DNA of 64,000 nucleotides from Fidelibacterota bacterium 408169 (lineage in GTDB: Bacteria; Fidelibacterota; Marinisomatia; Marinisomatales; TCS55). The DNA is taken from contig NNSG01000006.1 in assembly GCA_002256485.1 (NCBI GenBank), positions 62,001 through 126,000 on the forward strand. The letters are read 5' to 3'. The position numbers and the translations under genes were made by a program. Of this stretch, positions 36,616-45,279 are shown one piece after another. The notes beneath the pieces are model-generated. The model was given only the letters and a program-made list of their open reading frames with translations. It did no database searches and was not told where the DNA came from. The first letter of the stretch is position 1. Each line of letters begins with the position of its first letter.

Positions 36616-37673
36616 ATAATATTTCAAAAAAACTTCTCCATTGGTATAGTTTGTATCAAAGGGATCTCCCGTGGAGAAAAACACAGGATTCGTATAAAAT
36701 ATGGTTGTCAGAAATTATGCTTCAACAGACTCAAGTTGATACTGTAATGCCTTATTATACAAAATGGATAAATAAATATCCGACTTTAAAAGATGTTGCT
36801 TTGGCGGAAGAAAGTGATTTATTGAAGATGTGGGAAGGTTTGGGTTATTATAACCGTTGTAGGAATTTTAAGAAAGCATGTAATATTGTTTTGACAGACT
36901 ATGCAGGAACAGTTCCTTCTGATTTTAATGATTTTATCAAAATGGCCGGTGTGGGGTCGTATATTGCATCTGCTGTTTTATCCATTGCTCATGATAAACC
37001 CCATCCTGCACTGGATGGAAATATTATGCGTGTTATGGCTAGATTTCTGAAGAAAAAAACAGTATCTCGATATAACAAAAAAGTAATTTATAATCATATT
37101 CGTAAGTGGATGAATTATGGTTCCCCGGGAGATATAAATCAAGCGCTAATGGACATAGGCAGCCAAATTTGTAAACCAAACCAGGCTCATTGTTATAAAT
37201 GTCCATTAGAAAACTCATGTTCTGCAGCACAAACACACTCACCTGAATCGTATCCCACACCAAAACTTCATAAACCTATTCCTCATTACGATGTGGTTAC
37301 AGGTGTAATCTGGAACCATGAAAAATTCTTAATTTTACAACGAAAAGAAAAAAACCATCTGGGTGGATTATGGGAATTTCCCGGTGGAAAAATAAAAAAT
37401 GGCGAGAGCCATAGTATAGCCCTGGCTAGAGAGATAAAAGAAGAATGTGGTTTAAAAGTTAATATCCAAGCAAAAATTGGCAGTATAAAGCATGTATACA
37501 GTCATTTTTCTATAAAAATGACTTCCTATCATTGTGTTTCAAAAAACAACACAATTTTAAAAACAACTCAACCGTATATGTGGATAAAGCCCACTCAAAT
37601 CAAGGATTTACCGTTTCCCAAAGCCAATCATAAATTGTTTGCAACCCTGAATAAACAAGGCTGGTATGTTTAG
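36603..37673 (+). CDS. mutY: A/G-specific adenine glycosylase MutY
   Basis: Removes adenine mispaired with 8-oxoguanine. 356 residues from a TTG start; no ATG exists before the conserved LHWYSLYQRDLPWRKTQDSYKIWLSEIMLQQTQV block, so TTG at 36603 is the best choice. The helix-hairpin-helix AGVGSYIASAVLSIAHDKPHPALDGNIMRV includes the catalytic Asp in LDGN. The 4Fe-4S cluster CKPNQAHCYKCPLENSC has the exact C-x6-C-x2-C-x5-C spacing. The C-terminal NUDIX-like domain (about 225-356, GLWEFPGGKIKNGE) recognises 8-oxoG. It overlaps the next gene by 8 nt. Confidence 0.96.
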   Translation: MYNTNNISKKLLHWYSLYQRDLPWRKTQDSYKIWLSEIMLQQTQVDTVMPYYTKWINKYPTLKDVALAEESDLLKMWEGLGYYNRCRNFKKACNIVLTDYAGTVPSDFNDFIKMAGVGSYIASAVLSIAHDKPHPALDGNIMRVMARFLKKKTVSRYNKKVIYNHIRKWMNYGSPGDINQALMDIGSQICKPNQAHCYKCPLENSCSAAQTHSPESYPTPKLHKPIPHYDVVTGVIWNHEKFLILQRKEKNHLGGLWEFPGGKIKNGESHSIALAREIKEECGLKVNIQAKIGSIKHVYSHFSIKMTSYHCVSKNNTILKTTQPYMWIKPTQIKDLPFPKANHKLFATLNKQGWYV

Positions 37674-38373
37674 AATCATTATATCTATTATTCTTTGGCC
37701 ATTGGCTTTATTGGTGTTTTTATTATTTGTTGCCGTTTTTTTATTATTGAGATTATTTATAAAACCTATCCCCCTTTTTCCATACGTTCGATTTGCCTGT
37801 AGAATAATGATGTTGGCCGCAGGTCAATGGTTGCGAATAGAAGGTAATCTCCCAAACAAAAAAGGGCAGCCGTATCTTTATTTATTTAATCATGAATCCA
37901 TGTTTGATCCCTTTATGTTTGCCGGTTCAGTAAAACATTATATTACCGGCGTTGGGGCTAATTATCAATTTTCATACCCAGTTTGGGGTTTTTTGATAAA
38001 ACGATACGGTGCTATCCCAATTAAAAGAAAAAAACTGGATGAAGCGATCCATAGCCTTGACACGGCAGAAGAATTGATCCACAATAATATTTCATTTATC
38101 ATTTCTCCTGAAGGAACAAGAACAGTCTCTGGTGAAATGGGGCCATTCAAAAAAGGACCTTTTCATGTTGCACTTAAAACAGGAGTTACCATTGTACCGG
38201 TTGCTTTAATCGGCGCATATAAAGCCAAGAAAAAAACGGATTGGAAACTGAATCCGGGAATTTTAACCATTCGATTTGGCGAACCGATTTTTAGAGATGA
38301 GTATTCAAAGTTGGATTTAGATACTTTGAGTAAATTAGTACGAAGTAAAATTATAAAATTGATCAATCAATAA
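37666..38373 (+). CDS. 1-acyl-sn-glycerol-3-phosphate acyltransferase (PlsC-like)
   Basis: A 235-residue membrane-associated acyltransferase. An N-terminal hydrophobic segment (RIIISIILWPLALLVFLLFVAVFLLLRLF) precedes the catalytic NHESMFDPF (HX4D), then GAIPIKRKK, SPEGTRTVSGEMGPFKKGPFHVAL (EGTR block) and VTIVPVALIGAY. The likely reaction is second acylation in phosphatidic acid synthesis; other lysophospholipid substrates are possible. It overlaps mutY by 8 nt, so it is translationally coupled to a DNA-repair gene, which looks fortuitous. Confidence 0.9.
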   Translation: MFRIIISIILWPLALLVFLLFVAVFLLLRLFIKPIPLFPYVRFACRIMMLAAGQWLRIEGNLPNKKGQPYLYLFNHESMFDPFMFAGSVKHYITGVGANYQFSYPVWGFLIKRYGAIPIKRKKLDEAIHSLDTAEELIHNNISFIISPEGTRTVSGEMGPFKKGPFHVALKTGVTIVPVALIGAYKAKKKTDWKLNPGILTIRFGEPIFRDEYSKLDLDTLSKLVRSKIIKLINQ

Positions 38374-38394
38374 TATTTGAGAAATAGTTAGAAA

Positions 38395-39069
38395 ATGGAT
38401 ATAAAAACATTTAACTGGGTAGTTACAGGAGCAAATGGAAACGTTGGGATGGCGCTGATTAATGAACTGGTTCAACGACAATATTATATTTTTGGAATCG
38501 ATTATGGGAAAGGGCAACAACTGAAAGAGCTCAATGATTACTATATTTATATGGAGGCTGATCTTACTGAACAAAAGGAAGTTTTTCGTGTAGTTGATGA
38601 AATGTTGAAGCGAAAGAAATTGATACATGTGTTAGTCAATATTGTTGGCGGATTTGCCATGGGTAATCCAGTGGAAGAAACCACAAGAAACGATTGGGAT
38701 TACATGTTTAATCTTAATTTTCAGACTGCACTTAATTGTTGTAAAATAACATTGCCCGAAATGAAAAAAAACGGCTTTGGACGGATAATCAATTTTGGTT
38801 CTGTTGCCGCACAGGAAGGGATGGCACATGCAGGACCATATGCTGTCAGTAAAGCTGCTGTCGTTGCCTTGACAAAGACTCTTGCTTTAGAAGGGAAAAA
38901 ACATGGTATCACATGCAATGCAATTATACCGACAATTATTGATACACCTCAAAACAGGAACGCTATGCCGGAAGCTGATTTTTCTACCTGGACATCACCA
39001 CGAGCAATAGCTAAAACAATCATTGAGACAGTGAAGAATGATAAAACAGGAGAAATGATTTATGTCTAA
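38395..39069 (+). CDS. Short-chain dehydrogenase/reductase
   Basis: A 224-residue SDR. The cofactor loop is VVTGANGNVGMAL, VNIVGGFAMGNPVE replaces the usual NNAG block, catalytic Ser is in NFGSVAAQEG and Tyr/Lys in YAVSKAAVVALTKTLALEGKKHGITCNAI. Its short length and ending (GEMIYV) resemble dihydropteridine-reductase-like or small 3-oxoacyl reductase SDRs. Substrate unknown. It overlaps the following DJ-1 gene by 8 nt. Confidence 0.9.
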   Translation: MDIKTFNWVVTGANGNVGMALINELVQRQYYIFGIDYGKGQQLKELNDYYIYMEADLTEQKEVFRVVDEMLKRKKLIHVLVNIVGGFAMGNPVEETTRNDWDYMFNLNFQTALNCCKITLPEMKKNGFGRIINFGSVAAQEGMAHAGPYAVSKAAVVALTKTLALEGKKHGITCNAIIPTIIDTPQNRNAMPEADFSTWTSPRAIAKTIIETVKNDKTGEMIYV

Positions 39070-39622
39070 AAATGTTTTAGTTCCCCTTGCTGAAGGATTT
39101 GAAGAAATTGAAGCTGTAACGATTGTAGATATATTGCGCAGAGCTGGTGCAACAGTTACAACTGCTGGTTTGCATAAACGAAATGTAACTGGGTCCCACG
39201 GGATTTCAATAATAGCTGATAGTGTAATACAAGAAGAGATTGATAAGGAATGGGATTTGGTTGCTCTTCCCGGAGGTATTCCCGGGGCCCAAAACCTTGC
39301 TGAAAATGAAGATGTTGTTACATTAATTCAAAAAACATCGGCTCATAAGAAATTTACAGCTGCTGTTTGTGCTGCTCCCATTGTTCTTGAAAAAGCCGGT
39401 GTTATTAAAGGGAAAAAAGTGACATCACATCCTTCGGTAGAAAAAGAAATCGTAACAGCTTTTCATCAAGAAACGCGGACGTTAGTTGATGATAAAATAA
39501 TTACAGGACAGGCATGTGGCTCCGCAATGGAATTTGCTTTTGAACTGGTGGCAGTATTATGCGGTGAAGAAAAAGTTAAAGAAATGGATAAAAGTATATT
39601 ATCCGTAAACGTCAAATCATAA
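39062..39622 (+). CDS. DJ-1/PfpI family protein (YajL-like)
   Basis: A 186-residue glutamine amidotransferase-like fold. FEEIEAVTIVDILRRAGATVTTAGL at the start, PGGIPGAQNLAENEDVV, the reactive Cys in FTAAVCAAPIVLEKAGVIKGKKVTSHPS, and ITGQACGSAMEFAFELV are the DJ-1/YajL hallmarks. The family acts as a redox or electrophile-stress protein; deglycase activity is debated. It overlaps the SDR gene, forming a possible oxidative-stress unit with mutY and marR. Confidence 0.93.
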   Translation: MSKNVLVPLAEGFEEIEAVTIVDILRRAGATVTTAGLHKRNVTGSHGISIIADSVIQEEIDKEWDLVALPGGIPGAQNLAENEDVVTLIQKTSAHKKFTAAVCAAPIVLEKAGVIKGKKVTSHPSVEKEIVTAFHQETRTLVDDKIITGQACGSAMEFAFELVAVLCGEEKVKEMDKSILSVNVKS

Positions 39623-39635
39623 AGAAGGATTAAAT

Positions 39636-40976
39636 ATGAGTTCAAAAATATTACAGAAAACCATAAAAGAATACCGAAAAAGTGTAGTGAATAATCCAAA
39701 AGTAATGCTGGCAAGAAATTCATCTATTAAAACAAACTTTGTTGATATTGCGATGAATTGGGAAGCGTTTAGAAAAATTGACCATACTTTTTCTCACACA
39801 GTTTCCGGGGAAATGAAAGTTACCAATCAAAAATCCAGCGGTAGATGTTGGGGATTTGCCGGCTTGAATTTGTTCCGAATATATTTGGGTAGGAAGTATA
39901 AGCTCAAACAATTTGAGTTCAGCCAGAATTATTTCATTTTTTGGGATAAGCTGGAAAAAGCCAATTATTTTTTAGAAAGTATTATAAAAACAGCCGGAGA
40001 ACCAAGAGATGGTAGACTCATTATGCATTTGTTATCCGATCCTGTCCAAGACGGAGGTCAGTGGCATATGTTTGTAAATCTAATTGAAAAATATGGAGTT
40101 GTGCCAAAGTCAGAAATGCCTGAAAGTTATCAATCCAGTAATACAACCAGGGTGAATAGGATGATAACAAGGAAACTGCGGGAATTTGCAATTATACTTC
40201 GAGAATCACATCAAAAAGGTGTTGCCATCACTGAGATGAGAGAACTAAAAAAGGACATGCTGGAAACCATATATAAAATTCTAACTATCAGTTTTGGATC
40301 TCCACCAGAAAAATTTGATTGGCAAATAAAAGACAAAGACAAAAAATTCCATCGGTTTGAAAATCTCACTCCACAGAAATTTTTTAAGGAACATGTCGGA
40401 ATCAACTTACAGGATTACATTTGCTTAATCCAATGTCCAATGTCGGATAAAACATACAATGAAGTCTATACTGTAGATTTTCTTGGTAATGTTGTAGAAG
40501 GTGAATCTATTCGTTATTTAAATCTTCCCTCCAAAAGATTAAAGGAAGCAGCAGCAGCATCAATAAAAAAGGATAATCCAGTTTGGTTTGGTTGTGATGT
40601 AGGGAAACATTTTCATCGGGATATTGGCATCATGGATATGGACATTTATGATTTTGAATTGTTTTATGACACACCTTTCCCTATAAATAAATCACAGAGA
40701 TTGGAATACGGAGATAGTTTAATGACACATGCAATGCTGTTCACGGGTGTTGATTTGGATGGTAAAGGTAAGCCCAAAAAATGGAGAGTGGAAAACAGCT
40801 GGAGCGATAAGTATGGTGATAAAGGGTATTATATTATGACTGACAAATGGTTTGATGAATATAATTATGAAGTGGTGGTTCATAAAGATTTTGTTAGTAA
40901 GGAAGAAATGAACGTGTATAAAAAAGATCCCATAGTACTTCCGCCGTGGGATCCCATGGGCGCATTGGCAAAATAA
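39636..40976 (+). CDS. pepC: Aminopeptidase C / bleomycin hydrolase (peptidase C1B)
   Basis: A 446-residue cytoplasmic papain-fold aminopeptidase. The active-site Cys71 is in NQKSSGRCWGFAGLN, the His in DSLMTHAMLFTGVDLDG and the Asn in KWRVENSWSDKYGDKGYYIMTDKWF, all as in PepC/BLH. The C-terminal arm that reaches into the active site ends PPWDPMGALAK, typical of the family. No signal peptide. An AAGGA site precedes the ATG. Confidence 0.96.
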   Translation: MSSKILQKTIKEYRKSVVNNPKVMLARNSSIKTNFVDIAMNWEAFRKIDHTFSHTVSGEMKVTNQKSSGRCWGFAGLNLFRIYLGRKYKLKQFEFSQNYFIFWDKLEKANYFLESIIKTAGEPRDGRLIMHLLSDPVQDGGQWHMFVNLIEKYGVVPKSEMPESYQSSNTTRVNRMITRKLREFAIILRESHQKGVAITEMRELKKDMLETIYKILTISFGSPPEKFDWQIKDKDKKFHRFENLTPQKFFKEHVGINLQDYICLIQCPMSDKTYNEVYTVDFLGNVVEGESIRYLNLPSKRLKEAAAASIKKDNPVWFGCDVGKHFHRDIGIMDMDIYDFELFYDTPFPINKSQRLEYGDSLMTHAMLFTGVDLDGKGKPKKWRVENSWSDKYGDKGYYIMTDKWFDEYNYEVVVHKDFVSKEEMNVYKKDPIVLPPWDPMGALAK

Positions 40977-40981
40977 TCCAT

Positions 40982-41061
40982 GAAAAGGAAACCTTTGCGA
41001 AAGTTTCCGCCAGTTGTTGGACACGTTCCACTTCCGCATACCGGCCGAAGGCGGGCAAAGT
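40982..41061. repeat. GC-rich inverted-repeat intergenic element
   Basis: The 92-bp gap between pepC and the aminotransferase is unlike its AT-rich surroundings. It holds GGAAAC-cTTTgcgAAA-GTTTCC (imperfect hairpin, 40987-41010), the near-palindrome TGGACACGTTCCA, and CCGCC...GGCGG arms. This looks like a small REP-like dispersed element. No terminator T-run is present. Confidence 0.4.
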
Positions 41062-41068
41062 TTAATAT

Positions 41069-42199
41069 ATGAAAGACCTCTATTTATTAGATCCTGACAT
41101 TACCTTTTTAAATCACGGTTCCTTTGGTGCATGCCCAAAACCGGTTTTTGAAGTATATCAAAACTGGCAACGTAAACTTGAGAAGCAACCTGTGGAATTC
41201 ATGACTCGGAACGTTTATGATGAATTAGAAAAAGCACGTCATGCACTTGGTGATTATGTGAGCTGCCACGGAGATGATCTTATTTTTGTGACAAATCCAA
41301 CAACAGCTGTGAATGCAGTCATTCGCAGTTTGGACCTTGGCCCTGGTGATGAAGTACTCATGACAGACATGGAATATGGATCACTTGTTCGTACGTGGGA
41401 ACTATTTGCAAAGGAAAAAGGATTTTCCATTATTCAACGATCTACGTCCATACCTCTTACAACACATGATGATTATGTGGAGCACTTTTGGGAAGGTGTG
41501 ACTAAAAATACTAAAGTCATTTATTTGAGTGAAATTACCAGCTCCACGGGATTGATTTTACCTGCCGAGGCGATTTGCAAAAAAGCCAAAGAAGCGGGCA
41601 TAATGACATTCATTGATGGAGCGCACGTACCGGCACATATTCCATTGAATATATCTGACATGGATCCAGATGTATATGTGGGCGCTTGTCATAAATGGCT
41701 TTCTGCCCCAAAAGGGTCATCTTTTTTGTATGTGAAAAAATCATTGCAGGAAAAAATAAAACCACTCATTATTAGTTGGGGCTCTGTGATTGACCCTGCT
41801 CCAACTGCCTTTATTTATGAAAATCAATATCAAGGTACCTGGGACCCAAGCGCTTTTTTAACCGTTCCCACAGCTATTCAATTTCAAAAAGATCATGATT
41901 GGGATTCGGTGCGAAAACGATGCCGCAACTTAAACCGAGAAACACGGGATCGTATTTATGATATTATTGATACAGAACTCATTTGCCCAAATAATTCTGA
42001 ATGGCTCGGGCAAATGGCCAGCATCATCATCCATATAGACAATGGGCTTGATTTTAAATGGCGCCTTATGGATGAATATAAATTAGAAATGCCCGTTTTC
42101 CCCTGGGGTGACAAAATACTATTTCGCACATCTTTCAATGCCTATAACGATGAAAAAGATGCAGACAGATTGATTGACGTATTAGGTGAATTGTTTTAA
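41069..42199 (+). CDS. Class V aminotransferase, isopenicillin-N epimerase-like
   Basis: A 376-residue PLP enzyme of fold type I. The N-terminus FLNHGSFGACPKPVFEVYQNWQ and VTNPTTAVNAVIRSLDLGPGDEVL match the isopenicillin-N-epimerase-like branch of class V. The PLP Asp lies in FIDGAHVPAHIPL, and the Schiff-base Lys in GACHKWLSAPKGSSFLYV. Related proteins include cysteine desulfurase-like and ergothioneine lyase-like enzymes, so the substrate is uncertain. It is preceded by a GC-rich repeat and ends in a hairpin terminator. Confidence 0.88.
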   Translation: MKDLYLLDPDITFLNHGSFGACPKPVFEVYQNWQRKLEKQPVEFMTRNVYDELEKARHALGDYVSCHGDDLIFVTNPTTAVNAVIRSLDLGPGDEVLMTDMEYGSLVRTWELFAKEKGFSIIQRSTSIPLTTHDDYVEHFWEGVTKNTKVIYLSEITSSTGLILPAEAICKKAKEAGIMTFIDGAHVPAHIPLNISDMDPDVYVGACHKWLSAPKGSSFLYVKKSLQEKIKPLIISWGSVIDPAPTAFIYENQYQGTWDPSAFLTVPTAIQFQKDHDWDSVRKRCRNLNRETRDRIYDIIDTELICPNNSEWLGQMASIIIHIDNGLDFKWRLMDEYKLEMPVFPWGDKILFRTSFNAYNDEKDADRLIDVLGELF

Positions 42200-42205
42200 G
42201 GTATA

Positions 42206-42226
42206 AAGCTTATATTAAGCTTTTTT
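42206..42226. terminator. Terminator between convergent genes
   Basis: AAGCTTA-TAT-TAAGCTT followed by TTTT on the plus strand, in the 26-bp gap between the aminotransferase and the convergent ACR3 gene. The minus side also has A/T flanks, so it may serve both directions. Confidence 0.7.
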
Positions 42227-43347
42227 CATGCTTCTTGAACCAAGATATTTGCTTTACATTGAGGATAATCAAGAAGACACTCATGGAATATATGGCAAGT
42301 GCGTTTGCATATTGACACTAACATGAGCATTAGAGGAACTTCTATTAGTACACCAACCACTGTGGCCAATGCCGCCCCTGATGATAAGCCAAAAAGAATG
42401 ACGGCGGTGGCAATGGCTACTTCAAAATGGTTAGAAGCCCCGATCATAGCTGCTGGTGCAGCATCATGATATGAAAGTTTTAACCACCTTGCCAAAACAA
42501 AATAGCCAATAGCAAATATAAAGATGGTTTGTATAAAAAGCGGAATAGCAATCCAAAAAATCGTAAGTGGATTATTAATGATAACTTCGCCCTTAAATGA
42601 AAATAGCAGAACCAATGTTAATAGTAGCGCAGTTATACTAATAGGAGTAAGCCAATGCAAAAACTTTTCATTAAACCATTTTATCCCTTTGTATTTGATT
42701 ATCCACTTTCTCGATAAATAGCCTGCTACGAGAGGTAATGCCACATAAATTGAGACAGAAAACAACATAGTTTTCCAAGGTACAGGCATAGAATTAACAT
42801 TTAGCAATAAACTGCCTAACGGGCCATAAAGAAAAAGCATCATTAAAGAATTAATTGCCACCATCACCAAAGTAAGTCCATCATTACCCTTTGAGAGATA
42901 ACCCCACATTAAAACCATTGCTGTACACGGTGCAATTCCCAGCAAAATTGTTCCTGAAATATAGCTCCGCCATAACTCAACTTCTTCACCATTGGCAAGG
43001 ATTTCTGTGCCTGGCAGAAAATCCTTAAACAAATAACCCAAAAAGAAATAAGAGATTGCAAACATTGAAAATGGTTTAATAGCCCAATTTATAAATAGGG
43101 TGAGAATCACAGGTTTTGGTGTTTTTGCTGATTTTATTACTTGAGTAAAATCAATCTTTACCATAATAGGGTACATCATAAAAAACAGACAAACAGCAAT
43201 AGGAATAGACACCTGATACATTGAAAAATCATTGAGTGTCGTCGCAATTTCAGGTGCAGCTTTTCCTAAGGCAATGCCCCCCGCTATACAAAGCAATACC
43301 CAAAAAGTTAAATATCGTTCAAAGATTGATAACTTTTTTTCTGCCAT
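42226..43347 (-). CDS. Arsenite efflux transporter of the ACR3 family
   Basis: A 373-residue inner-membrane protein with about 10 helices. The ACR3 signature region [34 protein letters not shown] contains the conserved functional Cys, and [12 protein letters not shown] and [20 protein letters not shown] are further matches. The C-terminal tail is unusual, with several Cys ([24 protein letters not shown]) that might bind a metalloid. No arsR or arsC is adjacent. A TATTACTCCTCG upstream on the plus strand gives a CGAGGAGTAATA ribosome-binding site on the coding strand. Confidence 0.92.
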   Translation of the reverse strand: MAEKKLSIFERYLTFWVLLCIAGGIALGKAAPEIATTLNDFSMYQVSIPIAVCLFFMMYPIMVKIDFTQVIKSAKTPKPVILTLFINWAIKPFSMFAISYFFLGYLFKDFLPGTEILANGEEVELWRSYISGTILLGIAPCTAMVLMWGYLSKGNDGLTLVMVAINSLMMLFLYGPLGSLLLNVNSMPVPWKTMLFSVSIYVALPLVAGYLSRKWIIKYKGIKWFNEKFLHWLTPISITALLLTLVLLFSFKGEVIINNPLTIFWIAIPLFIQTIFIFAIGYFVLARWLKLSYHDAAPAAMIGASNHFEVAIATAVILFGLSSGAALATVVGVLIEVPLMLMLVSICKRTCHIFHECLLDYPQCKANILVQEA

Positions 43348-43450
43348 TTTTATTACTCCTCGATATTCAAGTTTAAATACTGTGTGATTATTAGTTCCAT
43401 TAATTTTCCATTTTCAATATATTCGCTTGTTAAAATCAATATCATTAGTC

Positions 43451-44887
43451 TTATAGTAATTCTGCAGCTTTTAATGCAGAATGCCATTGGCCTAATTTCT
43501 CTTGTCTATATTCATTGATCATTTTTGGTGTAAAGATTTGATCACATTCGACCATTTCTTCTGCTATTGATTCGCCGGCTGCTTTTTTTAATAAGTTGAA
43601 AACACCATAGGCTGTTCTGTCTTTCATGGACGAATGACCAATAGAATTTCCCGTTATATCTGATATAAACTGCAGTAAAGGTTTTCTAGCACCGCCTCCA
43701 CTGGCCGGGATCATTTTATCTGTAATTTCCGTTTTCATGGTGTGAAAAATATCATTCACCAAAAAGCCGATGGATTCCATTCCGGCTCGAATAATTTCAT
43801 CATGTGTTGCATTCTCTAATTCATGAAAAATAGTTTTAAACCCACTTTTCCAATAGGGTGCCGCCAAGCCTGAAAAACCTGGTATCATAATGCCATTTGT
43901 AGTTGCATTTTCACATCTCGAATCCCAATTCATTTCTTCATGAGGGATACCGAGTGTTGTTTCCAGCCAATAGAATAATGAATTACAGGCATTAATGGAT
44001 CCTTCAAGCAGGTAAACAATAGACTCCTTGTTAGAAAATAACACATTATTTAACAGGCCATCATACTGCAAAGGTCGGTCGCCGGAATTCATTAAGACAG
44101 AACCGGATGTGCCAAAATTCATTGCAAGAAAGCCTTCCTCCATTCCACCCTGTCCAATGAGAGCGCTTTGCTGATCGCCCAGTACGCACGCGAGTGGAAT
44201 TCCATTATATTCTCCAAAATCTCCAAGAGCCGGAACAATCTTTGGTAAAATATCCTGGTTAATTTGAAAAAGAGAACATAATTCATTATCCCACTCCAAA
44301 GATTGAATATTCATTAGCTGGCTTCTTCCTGCTATTGTATGATCGATGGCTGGTGTTCCGGTCAATTGATGAATGAGGAATGAACTTAATGTGCCGTACA
44401 AGGCATCACCGATATCTGCCCGACTCTTCAGTTGATCGTTGTTACGAATTAAGTGCTGAAATTTTAATCCACCAAAATGGGGACTCAAGGGAACGCCGCA
44501 TTGTGAATGAATCATTTTACTGTATTGAGCATATTCACTTTCAATTTCTGTTGCCCGGCTGTCCTGCCAACTCAAAGCAGGAATGAGAGGCTCTAATGTT
44601 TCTTTATCCCAAAAAAGGAAAGTGGATCGTTGTGCGGCCAATCCCATGGAATGGATATGAAGTGAATGCTCATTGGCGAAATCAACTGATTTTTGAATTA
44701 AGTGTTCGCACGCATGAAAGATCTCTAGTGGATCACACTCTACATGATGTGTATTTGGCCGTGTTAAAGAATGTTTAATCCGGTGAGAAAAAACAACCTT
44801 TCCTCTTTGATCAAATAAAAAACACTTCGTGGAAGATGTTCCTTGGTCAATAATAAGAAAAGATGTGGAACCGGAGGCGTCCGGCAC
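43451..44887 (-). CDS. FGGY-family carbohydrate kinase, glycerol kinase-like
   Basis: A 478-residue two-domain kinase. Residues FLIIDQGTSSTKCFLFDQRGKVV form the N-terminal phosphate loop, GLAAQRSTFLFWDKETLEPLIPALSWQDSRA matches glycerol kinase, and LGDQQSALIGQGGMEEGFLAMNFGTSG and GIMIPGFSGLAAPYWKSG are the later FGGY blocks. It is slightly shorter than GlpK. The GTG start lies 2 nt after the ferredoxin stop, so translation is coupled. No glycerol facilitator or GlpD is near, so glycerol as substrate is likely but unproven. Confidence 0.85.
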   Translation of the reverse strand: MPDASGSTSFLIIDQGTSSTKCFLFDQRGKVVFSHRIKHSLTRPNTHHVECDPLEIFHACEHLIQKSVDFANEHSLHIHSMGLAAQRSTFLFWDKETLEPLIPALSWQDSRATEIESEYAQYSKMIHSQCGVPLSPHFGGLKFQHLIRNNDQLKSRADIGDALYGTLSSFLIHQLTGTPAIDHTIAGRSQLMNIQSLEWDNELCSLFQINQDILPKIVPALGDFGEYNGIPLACVLGDQQSALIGQGGMEEGFLAMNFGTSGSVLMNSGDRPLQYDGLLNNVLFSNKESIVYLLEGSINACNSLFYWLETTLGIPHEEMNWDSRCENATTNGIMIPGFSGLAAPYWKSGFKTIFHELENATHDEIIRAGMESIGFLVNDIFHTMKTEITDKMIPASGGGARKPLLQFISDITGNSIGHSSMKDRTAYGVFNLLKKAAGESIAEEMVECDQIFTPKMINEYRQEKLGQWHSALKAAELL

Positions 44888-44889
44888 GA

Positions 44890-45225
44890 TCAGTCAGCTA
44901 CGGTGTAATCATAAAGGGATTCAAACTCATCCGTTTTTAACATCCGAATGGCGTCCCATGTAAGTTTAGTGCAGACTCGTGCACATATTTGGCATCCAAT
45001 ACATTCATCAAAACGAATCTGCACAGGTGGAATGGGAATTCCATATTTTTCTGTGGGAACCGCTTCAATACAATCTACAGGACAAAATGGAACACATACC
45101 TGACACCCAGTACAATTATCCTCGTCAACAACAGCGATTAATTTCGGTTTCTTCTTTTTCCGATTGATTTTCTCTGCAGGCTCGGGTACAGTTTTATAAT
45201 GATCGTATTTATATGTATCTGCCAT
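44890..45225 (-). CDS. 2[4Fe-4S] ferredoxin
   Basis: A 111-residue protein with a basic N-terminal part (AEKINRKKKKPKLIAV) followed by two complete clusters: CTGCQVCVPFCPVDCIEAV and CIGCQICARVCTKLTWDAI. Cytoplasmic electron carrier, or a subunit of a larger complex. It is the upstream partner of the FGGY kinase, only 2 nt apart. A basic stretch before the clusters is seen in ferredoxins that dock to a partner protein; the partner here is unknown. Confidence 0.93.
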   Translation of the reverse strand: MADTYKYDHYKTVPEPAEKINRKKKKPKLIAVVDEDNCTGCQVCVPFCPVDCIEAVPTEKYGIPIPPVQIRFDECIGCQICARVCTKLTWDAIRMLKTDEFESLYDYTVAD

Positions 45226-45279
45226 AATAGTATTAATTAAGAAGCGTGAAATTATGTTTTGTTATAGTAAATCCAAACG

